The notes beneath the pieces are model-generated. The model was not told where the DNA came from and did no database searches. It saw only the letters and a list, made by a program, of their open reading frames with translations. From assembly GCF_000422485.1 (NCBI RefSeq), contig NZ_AULW01000001.1, positions 496,001 through 560,000 of the forward strand: a stretch of 64,000 bases of DNA. Direction: 5' to 3'. Shown here in pieces: positions 25,043 through 31,977 of the stretch. Each line of letters opens with the position of its first letter. Position 1 is the stretch's first letter. The stretch comes from Paenibacillus pasadenensis DSM 19293. Lineage in GTDB: Bacteria; Bacillota; Bacilli; Paenibacillales; Paenibacillaceae. A program made the translations under genes and the position numbers.

Positions 25043-26608
25043 TCAAGGCGCCTTGTAGATCGCGTCCAGCAGCAGGTCGCCCGTCGCGCCGGAGAACCGG
25101 AAGTTCTGGAAGGCGAACACGCCTCCGCCCGGCGGCACGAAGCTGTGCTGCGACAGGTCGAGCTCGAGCTGCGAGAACGCCTGCCGGAGCCCGTCTTCCA
25201 GCTCGCCGACGATGTCGCTGGCGGCATGGGTCATGATTTCCAGCAGCGTGCCGCCCGTGATGCCGAGCAGCTTCGGAATTTCCGAGAACGCCTCCTCGAC
25301 CTTGCCGAAGCCGCTCGCTTCGTTGCGGGTCGTATGGAAGTCGCCGAACGAATAGTCGAACTGCGGATCGAGCCGGAACGCGCTCGTGCCTCCCGGCGTC
25401 GAGAGGGCGACGCTGCCCGTGATCGGGGCTTCGCCGGCGGCGTCGAGCTTGGCCGTCTCCATGCCGGCCGGGCCGAGCGTATGCTTGCGATAGACGAAGG
25501 AGCAGTAGACGCGGCCGGTGACGTCCATCGAGGCGCTGCCCGGGCGGATCGCCACGTTCAGCTCGAAGCCTTTCGTCAGGTCGATGAAGTGGTCGATGAT
25601 GTCGCGGCTGCGGTTCGACTGGGTCTCCTCCCGCTGGAAGCGGCGGTTCAAGCCGTCCGCCTGCGGCTGCAGGCCGCCGAGCGCCTTGGCGAACTGGGGC
25701 ATGAGGTAGTTGTCCACGAACACCTCCTTGCGGATCGCGAGCAGGCCCGAGACGAGCCCCTTCGAGCCGTCCAGCATCGCCGGATCGATCCAGCGGTCCT
25801 GGAGCGCGACGCGCGCGCCGTCCTTGTCCGCCGGCAGCGGGCGTCCGGCGAGCGCGCCGAGATAGCTGAGCGTGCTCGCGGCGGGCGCTTCCGGCACCGC
25901 ATGCACGTCGAACACGAAGTCGGTCAGCGCGAACGTCGGAGGCTGCTGCTGGCCCGCGTTGCGGCGCACGACCGTGCCGAGCAGGAAGTCGTCCGAGTCG
26001 CCGGACTGAAGCAGGCCGCCGAGCAGCGACAGCGCCTTCACGCGCGCCGCTTGCGGCACGTCCGGCGGGATGTTGACGTCGTGGTTGTCGGCCATCAGCA
26101 GGTTCGCGTTCGTCAGCTCCAGGAACAGGTACTCGATGGAGAACACGTCATCCGGCAAGCCGGCCTGCTGCTTGGCGGAGTCGATCGCGTCCTGCGCCGT
26201 CTGGGCGCTGGCCGGGTCGATGGCGCGCAGCGCCTTGAGATCGACCGGCTTTTTGTCCAGATCGGTGAGGAAGGACACGCTCCAGTTGTCGATCGGCGCC
26301 TCGGCGGCCTCATCGTTGTCTTCGTCGTAATAGGTGACGGTGCCGCTCAGCAGCGTCAGCGTCACTTTCACCTGCGCCAGCTTGGCGTCCGGCACGTTCA
26401 GATCGACGCGCAGCGGGGCCAGCGTCGCCGTCAGGCCGTACGGGGACGGCGTGCCGTCCTTCTTGAGCGGATGCAGCTTCAGCGTCTCGTCGAGCTGGCG
26501 CCGTCTTTTCCAGGCTTTCCAGGCGTAGCCGAGCTGGCTGTCGAGGCTCGTCTGGGCGAGCGCCAGGCACAGGTCGAAGTCGGTCAGGGCATTGCGGCTG
26601 TCGGTCAT
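25043..26608 (-). CDS. P47/TULIP-like lipid-binding protein (putative)
   Basis: A 521-residue protein whose layout resembles clostridial P47/OrfX-type TULIP proteins. The start NALTDFDLCLALAQTSLDSQL matches the FDxxxAxxxxxLNxQL opening of TULIP barrels. About a third of the way in, FSIEYLFLELTNANLL parallels the P47 block YIFASLNV. Mid-protein, RKEVFVDNYLMPQFAKAL parallels EKLFIQNMILPRL at the start of the second barrel half. The C-terminus GGGVFAFQNFRF is also of that kind. TULIP folds hold lipids in a groove, and P47 homologues accompany neurotoxin and insect-toxin genes. No signal peptide. The start at 26608 has AAAAGGAG. The assignment is pattern-based from memory, not from a search; a generic beta-rich hypothetical protein is the alternative. 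Confidence 0.6.
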   Translation of the reverse strand: MTDSRNALTDFDLCLALAQTSLDSQLGYAWKAWKRRRQLDETLKLHPLKKDGTPSPYGLTATLAPLRVDLNVPDAKLAQVKVTLTLLSGTVTYYDEDNDEAAEAPIDNWSVSFLTDLDKKPVDLKALRAIDPASAQTAQDAIDSAKQQAGLPDDVFSIEYLFLELTNANLLMADNHDVNIPPDVPQAARVKALSLLGGLLQSGDSDDFLLGTVVRRNAGQQQPPTFALTDFVFDVHAVPEAPAASTLSYLGALAGRPLPADKDGARVALQDRWIDPAMLDGSKGLVSGLLAIRKEVFVDNYLMPQFAKALGGLQPQADGLNRRFQREETQSNRSRDIIDHFIDLTKGFELNVAIRPGSASMDVTGRVYCSFVYRKHTLGPAGMETAKLDAAGEAPITGSVALSTPGGTSAFRLDPQFDYSFGDFHTTRNEASGFGKVEEAFSEIPKLLGITGGTLLEIMTHAASDIVGELEDGLRQAFSQLELDLSQHSFVPPGGGVFAFQNFRFSGATGDLLLDAIYKAP

Positions 26609-26683
26609 CGTTTTTTGCACTCCTTTTCGGATGGGGATCGGTGGAAAGGGGAATGGCGGAAGGGCATGGCGCTGCGGCGCCGT

Positions 26684-27757
26684 TCAATCGTCCGCCGTCT
26701 GCGTGCGGTCGACGGTCTTGCTGGCGAGATAGCCGGCATGGCTGATGCCGAGCACGGCGAGGAAGCCTTGGCCCAGCGTCGGCAGCCGCCCGAGCTCCTC
26801 CGCCGGGACGGTGCCGAACAGCTGGAGCAGCAGCGCGCTGTAGGCGGCCGCCCCGACGAGGGTGAAAAAGAACAGCTGCAGCTTGGCCAGGTCGACGTAG
26901 CCCGCGGTCTTGAGCTCCTCGCCCTGGAACAGGTCGTTCCACGCCGCATCCTGGAACCGCGGCTTGGCGAGCAGGATGCCGTCGCCGGCCGCCACCTGCT
27001 CCGGATCGAGCTTGGCCGCCGCCGCCGGATCCGGCTGCTTGTCCTGCTTCTGCGCATGGATGACGGGCGCGGCGACGAGCGAGGTGACGCTGATGCCCAT
27101 GAGCGCCCACAGCTGCCAGTCCATGTCGATCTGCAGCGCGGCCGTCGGGTCCGCCAGGCCGTACGCTCGCAGCGAGGCGGCCGTATAGTAGGCGGACAGC
27201 AGCAGCACCGTCCAGACGACCGTCTGGAAGCGGGACAGGCTCATGACGTTGCGCTCGTTCACGAGCAGCCCGCGATAGCGGCCGGTCAGCCGCTTGCTGA
27301 CGAGTCCGCACAGCAGCGCCAGCAGCAGCGCATGTCCGGCCCAGAGCGCCCCCTGGCCGGAGCTGAGCGACTCCTTCAGCTCGGCGAGCCGCTCGGGATC
27401 GAGCGCGGGGGCGGGGGCGGCAGCGTCTGCGGACGGATCCGTGCCGGAGCCGAGCCCGTTTGCCGTCGGATTCGCTCCGAAGGCGGCAGCGCTCGTTGCT
27501 GCTCGGGGAGGGCCGAGCAGCCGGGCGACGGCGGTTTTGGCTGCCTGCCGGTCCTTCAGCTCGTCGGCCGCCACGGGAGGCCCGTCGGTCCGGCCCCGGT
27601 CGAGCTCGGCGATGAGCGTCCGCGTCGGCGCCTTGGTGAGGTTGTACGCGGTCACGAGCGGCGGCAGCAGCGCCAGCGCGAGCACGAGCAGCGCGATCGC
27701 CGCCGGCAGCGCGGCGCCGCGAATCGGACGCGGCGGCTTGCGAAGCGTCAGCTCCAT
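26684..27757 (-). CDS. Hypothetical membrane protein with about six transmembrane segments
   Basis: A 357-residue protein I cannot assign to a named family. TM1 is near residues 15-37 (ALPAAIALLVLALALLPPLV), followed by an extracytoplasmic region of about 100 residues with an Ala/Pro-rich low-complexity part, TM2 (LWAGHALLLALLCGLVSKRL), then the motif NVMSLSRFQTVVWTVLLLSA leading TM3, TM4 (WQLWALMGISVTSLVAAPVI), a soluble loop with FQDAAWNDLFQGEELKTAGY, TM5 (LQLFFFTLVGAAAYSALLLQ) and TM6 (GFLAVLGISHAGYLASKTVD). It begins 6 nt after the DUF1906 gene's stop and is followed by the P47-like gene, so it likely anchors or exports its partners. Confidence 0.75.
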   Translation of the reverse strand: MELTLRKPPRPIRGAALPAAIALLVLALALLPPLVTAYNLTKAPTRTLIAELDRGRTDGPPVAADELKDRQAAKTAVARLLGPPRAATSAAAFGANPTANGLGSGTDPSADAAAPAPALDPERLAELKESLSSGQGALWAGHALLLALLCGLVSKRLTGRYRGLLVNERNVMSLSRFQTVVWTVLLLSAYYTAASLRAYGLADPTAALQIDMDWQLWALMGISVTSLVAAPVIHAQKQDKQPDPAAAAKLDPEQVAAGDGILLAKPRFQDAAWNDLFQGEELKTAGYVDLAKLQLFFFTLVGAAAYSALLLQLFGTVPAEELGRLPTLGQGFLAVLGISHAGYLASKTVDRTQTADD

Positions 27758-27763
27758 CGGCCG

Positions 27764-28411
27764 CTACCCGGCCGGCACGGCGATGCGGAAGCCGCCGCCG
27801 TCGCCGCTCGACTCGTTCGTGTCGACCGATAGGCCGCAGACGGTCGTGCTTTGCAGCTGCCGGATATTCCAGCCGGCGAACGCCTCATGCCCCCGCCAGC
27901 CGCGCGACTCCGCCAGCCAGGCGTACGCGACCTGCGGATGCTCGGCGCGGATGCGGCTGCAGCTGTAGCCCGAGCCGTAGATGCCGACCGCGTACGGCTT
28001 TCCGCCTTTGCCGGCCGCCTCGGCCCCTTCCGCCTGCACCGACTCGACGACGCCGCGGATATAGTCCCGCACCGGTCCGTTCAGATCCGCCTCGGAGGCG
28101 TCGTAGTCGACCGTAAAGTAGATCGGCGTGCCTCCCGGCTGCCCGATCGTCCGGCGGGCGTAGGCCGCCGCGTCGGCGCCGTCTTTTTTGCCGGCCTCGT
28201 AGTCGAAGTACGCCGCGCTCGTCGGGAAGCCGTTCTCCCACACCGCGACGATGTAGAGCCCCTCCGCGCTCAGGGCGGCCGCCTCCTCCCTCGTCAAATT
28301 CTTCTGCGGCCGATTGCGGTTGTAGTAGCGGCCGACGAACGCATAGCCCGCCTCGTGGATCGCCTTCGCCAGCGAGTGGCAGTTGACCGCCGTGTCGATT
28401 CCTTTCGCCAT
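27764..28411 (-). CDS. DUF1906 glycoside-hydrolase-like (GH25-like barrel) protein
   Basis: A 215-residue protein of the DUF1906/Rv2525c-like group, a TIM barrel related to GH25 lysozymes. It starts KGIDTAVNCHSLAKAI, continues AFVGRYYNR, GLYIVAVWENGFPTSAAYF, the acidic barrel strand IYFTVDYDASEADL, YAVGIYGSGYSC, YAWLAESRGW, and ends NIRQLQSTTVCGLSVDTNES. No signal peptide is visible. Members act on, or bind, cell-wall glycans; in contractile and toxin clusters they can serve as wall-penetrating enzymes. It is the first gene of the four-gene cluster, with AAAGGAGAGG upstream. Catalysis is unproven for most of the family. Confidence 0.82.
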   Translation of the reverse strand: MAKGIDTAVNCHSLAKAIHEAGYAFVGRYYNRNRPQKNLTREEAAALSAEGLYIVAVWENGFPTSAAYFDYEAGKKDGADAAAYARRTIGQPGGTPIYFTVDYDASEADLNGPVRDYIRGVVESVQAEGAEAAGKGGKPYAVGIYGSGYSCSRIRAEHPQVAYAWLAESRGWRGHEAFAGWNIRQLQSTTVCGLSVDTNESSGDGGGFRIAVPAG

Positions 28412-28643
28412 CCTATCCTCTCCTTTCGACTTCCTGTCTCCGTTATACCGGGACGGCGCGTCATTCGGACAGAGACGGGAGTCGCCGTTTTTGTCCGTAT
28501 ATGCGGTGACGGGCGTAATGGAGCCGGGGGGCGGGGGATGACGGACGTCATGGAGCGGGGAGGCCGGAGATGGCGGACGTCATGCAATTCCTCGACTGCC
28601 TGCTTCTTTGCCGATGCGTAGATGGACTCTTTGCTTGCTCAAC
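28412..28643. other. Upstream region of the P47-like cluster
   Basis: About 230 bp with a TATAAC hexamer (28444-28449, minus strand) 33 nt before the DUF1906 start but no convincing -35 box. Several short reading frames are not supported by ribosome sites. Confidence 0.4.
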
Positions 28644-28751
28644 GCCGCTCCGCGGATGGGCCATTCTGCTTGCTGTTATGCCGCTCCGCGGATGGATCAT
28701 TCTGCTTGTTGTTGCGCCGCTCCGCGGATGGGCCCTCTTTCCGATTCCTGT
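28644..28751. repeat. 36-bp minisatellite, three copies
   Basis: Units beginning GCCGCTCCGCGGATGG start at 28644, 28680 and 28716, directly abutting. The period is a multiple of three, so reading frames stay open in every phase (for instance 12-residue PLRGWAILLAVM-type repeats), but no start with a ribosome site supports a gene. Confidence 0.85.
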
Positions 28752-28968
28752 GAAGCCCAGATTCCTCTGATCTCCCTTTCCGAAGCGGAAGGAATCCGGC
28801 CTTCAAGGGAACCGCTCCGCTTCTCCAAGAGGGTCCATCCTCTCCGCTCCAGCTTTTCGCCGCCATCGCCATCATGCTGCGCCTCCTCGTTCCTGAGTAA
28901 ATCGATTTTTCGAGTTGGCGAGCAGTTGCCCCGCCCGCACGATTGTCTCCAAGGACAGCACAACTCCC
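28752..28968. other. Intergenic DNA between two tandem arrays
   Basis: No gene, promoter or hairpin that I can support. Confidence 0.5.
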
Positions 28969-29516
28969 AGTTACTCGGTTTTTCCGCGTAATTACGTCCG
29001 TTTCGTCCCCGCACACCCGAGCTGCTCGGTTTTTCCGCATAACTCCACCCGCCTGCATCACCTCACACCCGAGTTACTCGGTTTTTCCGCGTAACTCCAC
29101 CCGCCTGCATCACCTCACACCCGAGCTGCTCGGTTTTCCCGCGTAACTCCACCCGCCTGCATCACCTCACACCCGAGTTACTCGGTTTTTCCGCGCAACT
29201 CCACCCACTGCATCCCCTCACACCCGAGTTACTCGGTTTTTCCGCGTAACTCCACCCGCCTGCATCACCTCACACCCGAGTTGCTCGGTTTTTCCGCGCA
29301 ACTCCCCCCACCTGCCGCCCCGTACAACCGAGTTACTCGGTTTTTCCGCGTAACTCCACCCGCCTGCATCCCTTCACACCCGAGCTGCTCGGTTTTTCCG
29401 CGTAACTCCACCCGCCTGCATCCCCGTACACCCGAGTTACTCGGTTTTTCCGCGCAACTCCACCCGCCTGCATCACCTCACACCCGAATTACTCGGTTTT
29501 TCCGTGTAACTCCGTT
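28969..29516. repeat. Eleven-copy tandem array of a 52-bp hairpin unit
   Basis: The core GAGTTACTCGG begins at 28968, 29019, 29071, 29123, 29175, 29226, 29278, 29330, 29382, 29434 and 29486, i.e. every 51-52 bp. Each unit reads GAGTTAC-T-CGG-TTTTT-CCG-C-GTAACTC, a hairpin of 7 + 3 bp, then a conserved 25-bp filler (CCACCCGCCTGCATCACCTCACACC). Variants include GAGCTGC and GAGTTGC arms; in the seventh copy the change to GTTGC is matched by GCAAC on the other arm. The period is not a multiple of three, so it is not a protein repeat. The filler is nearly identical, so it is not CRISPR. Confidence 0.92.
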
Positions 29517-29631
29517 CATGTAACCGACTTGGCTAGTGGGTCTCCTCTGCAACCCGATTTTTTCGGGCTGCAAGCTCGCTCCCCGACTTCCATGCAGTTG
29601 AAGCCGACACATGCTGCCTGCGCCGACAAAA

Positions 29632-29676
29632 AAAGAGGTCCCCCTTCATCCGCAGCGGATGAAGAGGGACCTCTTT
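29632..29676 (-). terminator. Terminator of the two-component signalling operon
   Basis: Outer stem AAAGAGGTCCC with GGGACCTCTTT and inner stem CTTCATCCG with CGGATGAAG; the minus strand continues with seven T's. It lies 4 nt past the stop of the response regulator gene. Confidence 0.93.
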
Positions 29677-29680
29677 GACG

Positions 29681-30553
29681 TTACAGCTCGATTTCGCGCA
29701 GAAGCAGTACGGCCGCCGTGCGGTCGCCGACGCCGAGCTTGCTGTAGATGACGCTGGCATAGTTGCGGATCGTGCCTTCGTTCATGAACATGGCAGCCGC
29801 GATCTGCTTGTTGGACAAGCCGCTGCGGATATGGCGCGCCACCTCCAGCTCACGCTCGGTAAACCCCCATGCTGCTCCCGCAGGCGTGCCCGGCAGCCTG
29901 CCGACGCCCGTGCGATGGCCGGAGCTCGCGGTGGCGCGCAGTCCTGAACCGGGTCCTCCCGAACGCCATGCTTCTACGGATCGACCCTGGCCTGCTCCCG
30001 CTCGACCAGATTCCCGCGGCTGCCCAGCGCCTGCTGCTCCCGCTCGCCAAGATTCCGCTGGCTGTCCAGTGCCTTCACCCGCTCGATATCCTGCGCCTGC
30101 GGCTGCAGCTGGCGCCGCCTCCTCCGCGAGCCGACGCAGCTGCGCGGCGACGTTGGAGGCGACGGCGGCCGGCATGACGAGCCGGCCTTTGGCGGCGTCG
30201 CGGATCGCGTCGAGCAGCTGCGGGGCGTCCATGTCCTTCAGCAGATAGCCGCATGCGCCCGCCGCGAGCCCGTCCCGGACGTAGCCGTCGTCGAGGAATG
30301 TGGACAGCAGCAGCACGACGGTGGGCGAGCCTTCTTCGGCGAGCCTCCGAGCGCACTCGATGCCGCCCATGCGGGGCATCTGGATGTCGAGTAGCAGCAC
30401 GTCCGGCTCCAGCTCGCGGACCCGCTCCAGCGCCTCCGCTCCGTCCGCCGCCAGACCGACGACTTCCATGTCGGGCTCGAGCCGCACGATCGTCTGCAGG
30501 CCGTCGCGCATGAGCGCCTGGTCGTCGGCGATGACGATGCGCAGCGGACTCAT
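29681..30553 (-). CDS. NarL/LuxR-type response regulator with long low-complexity linker
   Basis: A 290-residue regulator. The receiver domain (1-125) has the acidic pair in IVIADDQALMRDG, the phospho-Asp in DVLLLDIQMPRMGG and the Lys in GYLLKDMD. The C-terminal GerE helix-turn-helix (about 225-290) is FTERELEVARHIRSGLSNKQ, IAAAMFMNEGTIRNYASVIY. Between them is an unusual 85-residue linker rich in Gly/Ala/Arg/Gln with repeated GAGQPRESGRAGAGQ-type elements; typical NarL proteins have 10-20 residues there and about 215 in total. Its start overlaps the kinase stop (ATGA, 30550-30553), so the REC-HisKA_3 kinase is the likely phosphodonor. Confidence 0.9.
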   Translation of the reverse strand: MSPLRIVIADDQALMRDGLQTIVRLEPDMEVVGLAADGAEALERVRELEPDVLLLDIQMPRMGGIECARRLAEEGSPTVVLLLSTFLDDGYVRDGLAAGACGYLLKDMDAPQLLDAIRDAAKGRLVMPAAVASNVAAQLRRLAEEAAPAAAAGAGYRAGEGTGQPAESWRAGAAGAGQPRESGRAGAGQGRSVEAWRSGGPGSGLRATASSGHRTGVGRLPGTPAGAAWGFTERELEVARHIRSGLSNKQIAAAMFMNEGTIRNYASVIYSKLGVGDRTAAVLLLREIEL

Positions 30554-31977
30554 GGCGTCCCGCCTCCTGGCGAACGCGGTTCGGAACGATCCGCATGCTC
30601 GCTGGCCGCCGCTACGTCGCCCGCTTCTCCTGCCTCGGAGGGAGCCGCCCCATTAGCGAATGCTGTCGCCGCCTCCGCCTCGCGGCTCAACGGCAGCACG
30701 GTCCGCAACCTCGCCCCGCTGGCCGTTTCCTCCGCCGACACGGCCGCGGCCGCCTCTCGCGGCAGCGGCAGCGCGGCCCGCAGCTCCGCGCCGCCGCGCG
30801 CGGACGCGGCGAGCGTCAGGCTGCCGCCGGCTTCGGCGAGCTGCCCCTGCAGGGCGCGCAGCCCGAAGCCGGGCTCCGCGTCGCCGCTCCAGCGGCCGTC
30901 GTTCCAGAGCGACAGCGCGATCCGCCGCCCGCCCTCGGCGGACGGCTCCACCTCCGCCCGGCAGGCGAAGCGCTGCGCTCCGCCATGGCGGATGCCGTTG
31001 GTGAGCCCTTCCCGCAAAATATCCCGCAGCAGCCGCGCCTGGTACCAGCTGAGCGGAGGCAAGCCGCCGAAGCTTGCTTCCACCCGGACGCCGCTCGCCC
31101 ACTCGGCTTCCCGGGCCACCTGCTCCAGCTCCTCGCCCGCCGACCGCCGCACCGAGCTGTCCGCGGCGATCGCGCGCACCGAGCCGCGGATCTCCTCCAG
31201 CCCCTTGCGCGCGAGCTGACGGGCGATCTCCACCTTGGCCTCGGCCTCGTCGCCCTCGCCGGCGGCAAGCAGCCGCCGCGCCGCCTCCAGCTGCACGATC
31301 GCCGCCGTCATCGTATGGCCGACGCTGTGATGGATCTCGCGGGCGATCCGCCCCCGCTCCTCCAGCACGGCCACCTCGGCCATCGCCTCGTAGGCCGAGC
31401 GGATGGACGCCTCCAGCTGCCGGCCGCGCTCCTCCAGCTCCTGCGTGCGGCGGCGGACCGCCTCCTCGAGCCGCGCCTGCGAGCGGGACAGCTCCACGGC
31501 CGCGCGATAGGCGCGGATCGAGGCGTAGACGGTGCTGAACAGCTTCGAGCTGGTCAGCTCCGTCTTTTCGCGATAGTCGTTGATGTCATAGCTGCGGATG
31601 ACGTCCGACTCGGGAGCCTGGCCCGGCTGCCCGGTGCGCAGCACGATGCGCACGAGCGCATTGCCGAGCTCTTCCCGGATCGATCTCGCCAGCCGCAGTC
31701 CGGCATCCTCCGTCTCCATGACGACATCCAGCAGCACGACCGCGAAGTCGGCATGCCCGCGCAGCAGCTCCAGCGCTTCCGCCGCGCTGTAGGCGCTGTA
31801 AAAAACGAGCGGCCGTCCCTCGAACGTCTCCGGCCCGAGCACGAGCCGGGTGACGCGGTGGATGTCCGGATCGTCGTCGACGATCAGGAACTTCCAGCCG
31901 GAGCCGTCTTCGGCCGCCGGCTCCTCCTCCGGCGCGAAGCCGATCTCCTCTTCCTCCATCCTCTGCTCCTCCTTCAT
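30550..31977 (-). CDS. Hybrid receiver - HisKA_3 histidine kinase
   Basis: A 475-residue soluble kinase. An N-terminal receiver domain (about 27-150: FLIVDDDPDIHRVTR, FAVVLLDVVMETEDAG, IVLRTGQPGQAP, DYREKTELTSSK) is joined by a coiled coil (RSQARLEEAVRRRTQELEER) to a HisKA_3 dimer domain (phospho-His in RGRIAREIHHSVGHTM) and a degenerate HATPase_c (N box LREGLTNGIRHGG, G box GFGLRALQGQLAEAGG). The C-terminal 80 residues are low complexity. HisKA_3 kinases pair with NarL regulators, as encoded next. It has no sensor of its own, so its input is probably phosphotransfer from the upstream membrane kinase to the receiver. Start 31977 overlaps the previous stop; a second ATG at 31959 has a better ribosome site. 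Confidence 0.88.
   Translation of the reverse strand: MKEEQRMEEEEIGFAPEEEPAAEDGSGWKFLIVDDDPDIHRVTRLVLGPETFEGRPLVFYSAYSAAEALELLRGHADFAVVLLDVVMETEDAGLRLARSIREELGNALVRIVLRTGQPGQAPESDVIRSYDINDYREKTELTSSKLFSTVYASIRAYRAAVELSRSQARLEEAVRRRTQELEERGRQLEASIRSAYEAMAEVAVLEERGRIAREIHHSVGHTMTAAIVQLEAARRLLAAGEGDEAEAKVEIARQLARKGLEEIRGSVRAIAADSSVRRSAGEELEQVAREAEWASGVRVEASFGGLPPLSWYQARLLRDILREGLTNGIRHGGAQRFACRAEVEPSAEGGRRIALSLWNDGRWSGDAEPGFGLRALQGQLAEAGGSLTLAASARGGAELRAALPLPREAAAAVSAEETASGARLRTVLPLSREAEAATAFANGAAPSEAGEAGDVAAASEHADRSEPRSPGGGTP

Noticed and set aside
28570-28770. Possible small hydrophobic repeat protein (PLRGWAILL 12-mers)
   Set aside because: Arises from the 36-bp repeat whose length is a multiple of three; no ribosome binding site before the ATG and other frames are equally open.
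28969-29516. CRISPR-like regular array
   Set aside because: The stretches between the conserved cores are nearly identical in all copies instead of unique spacers, and no cas gene is present.
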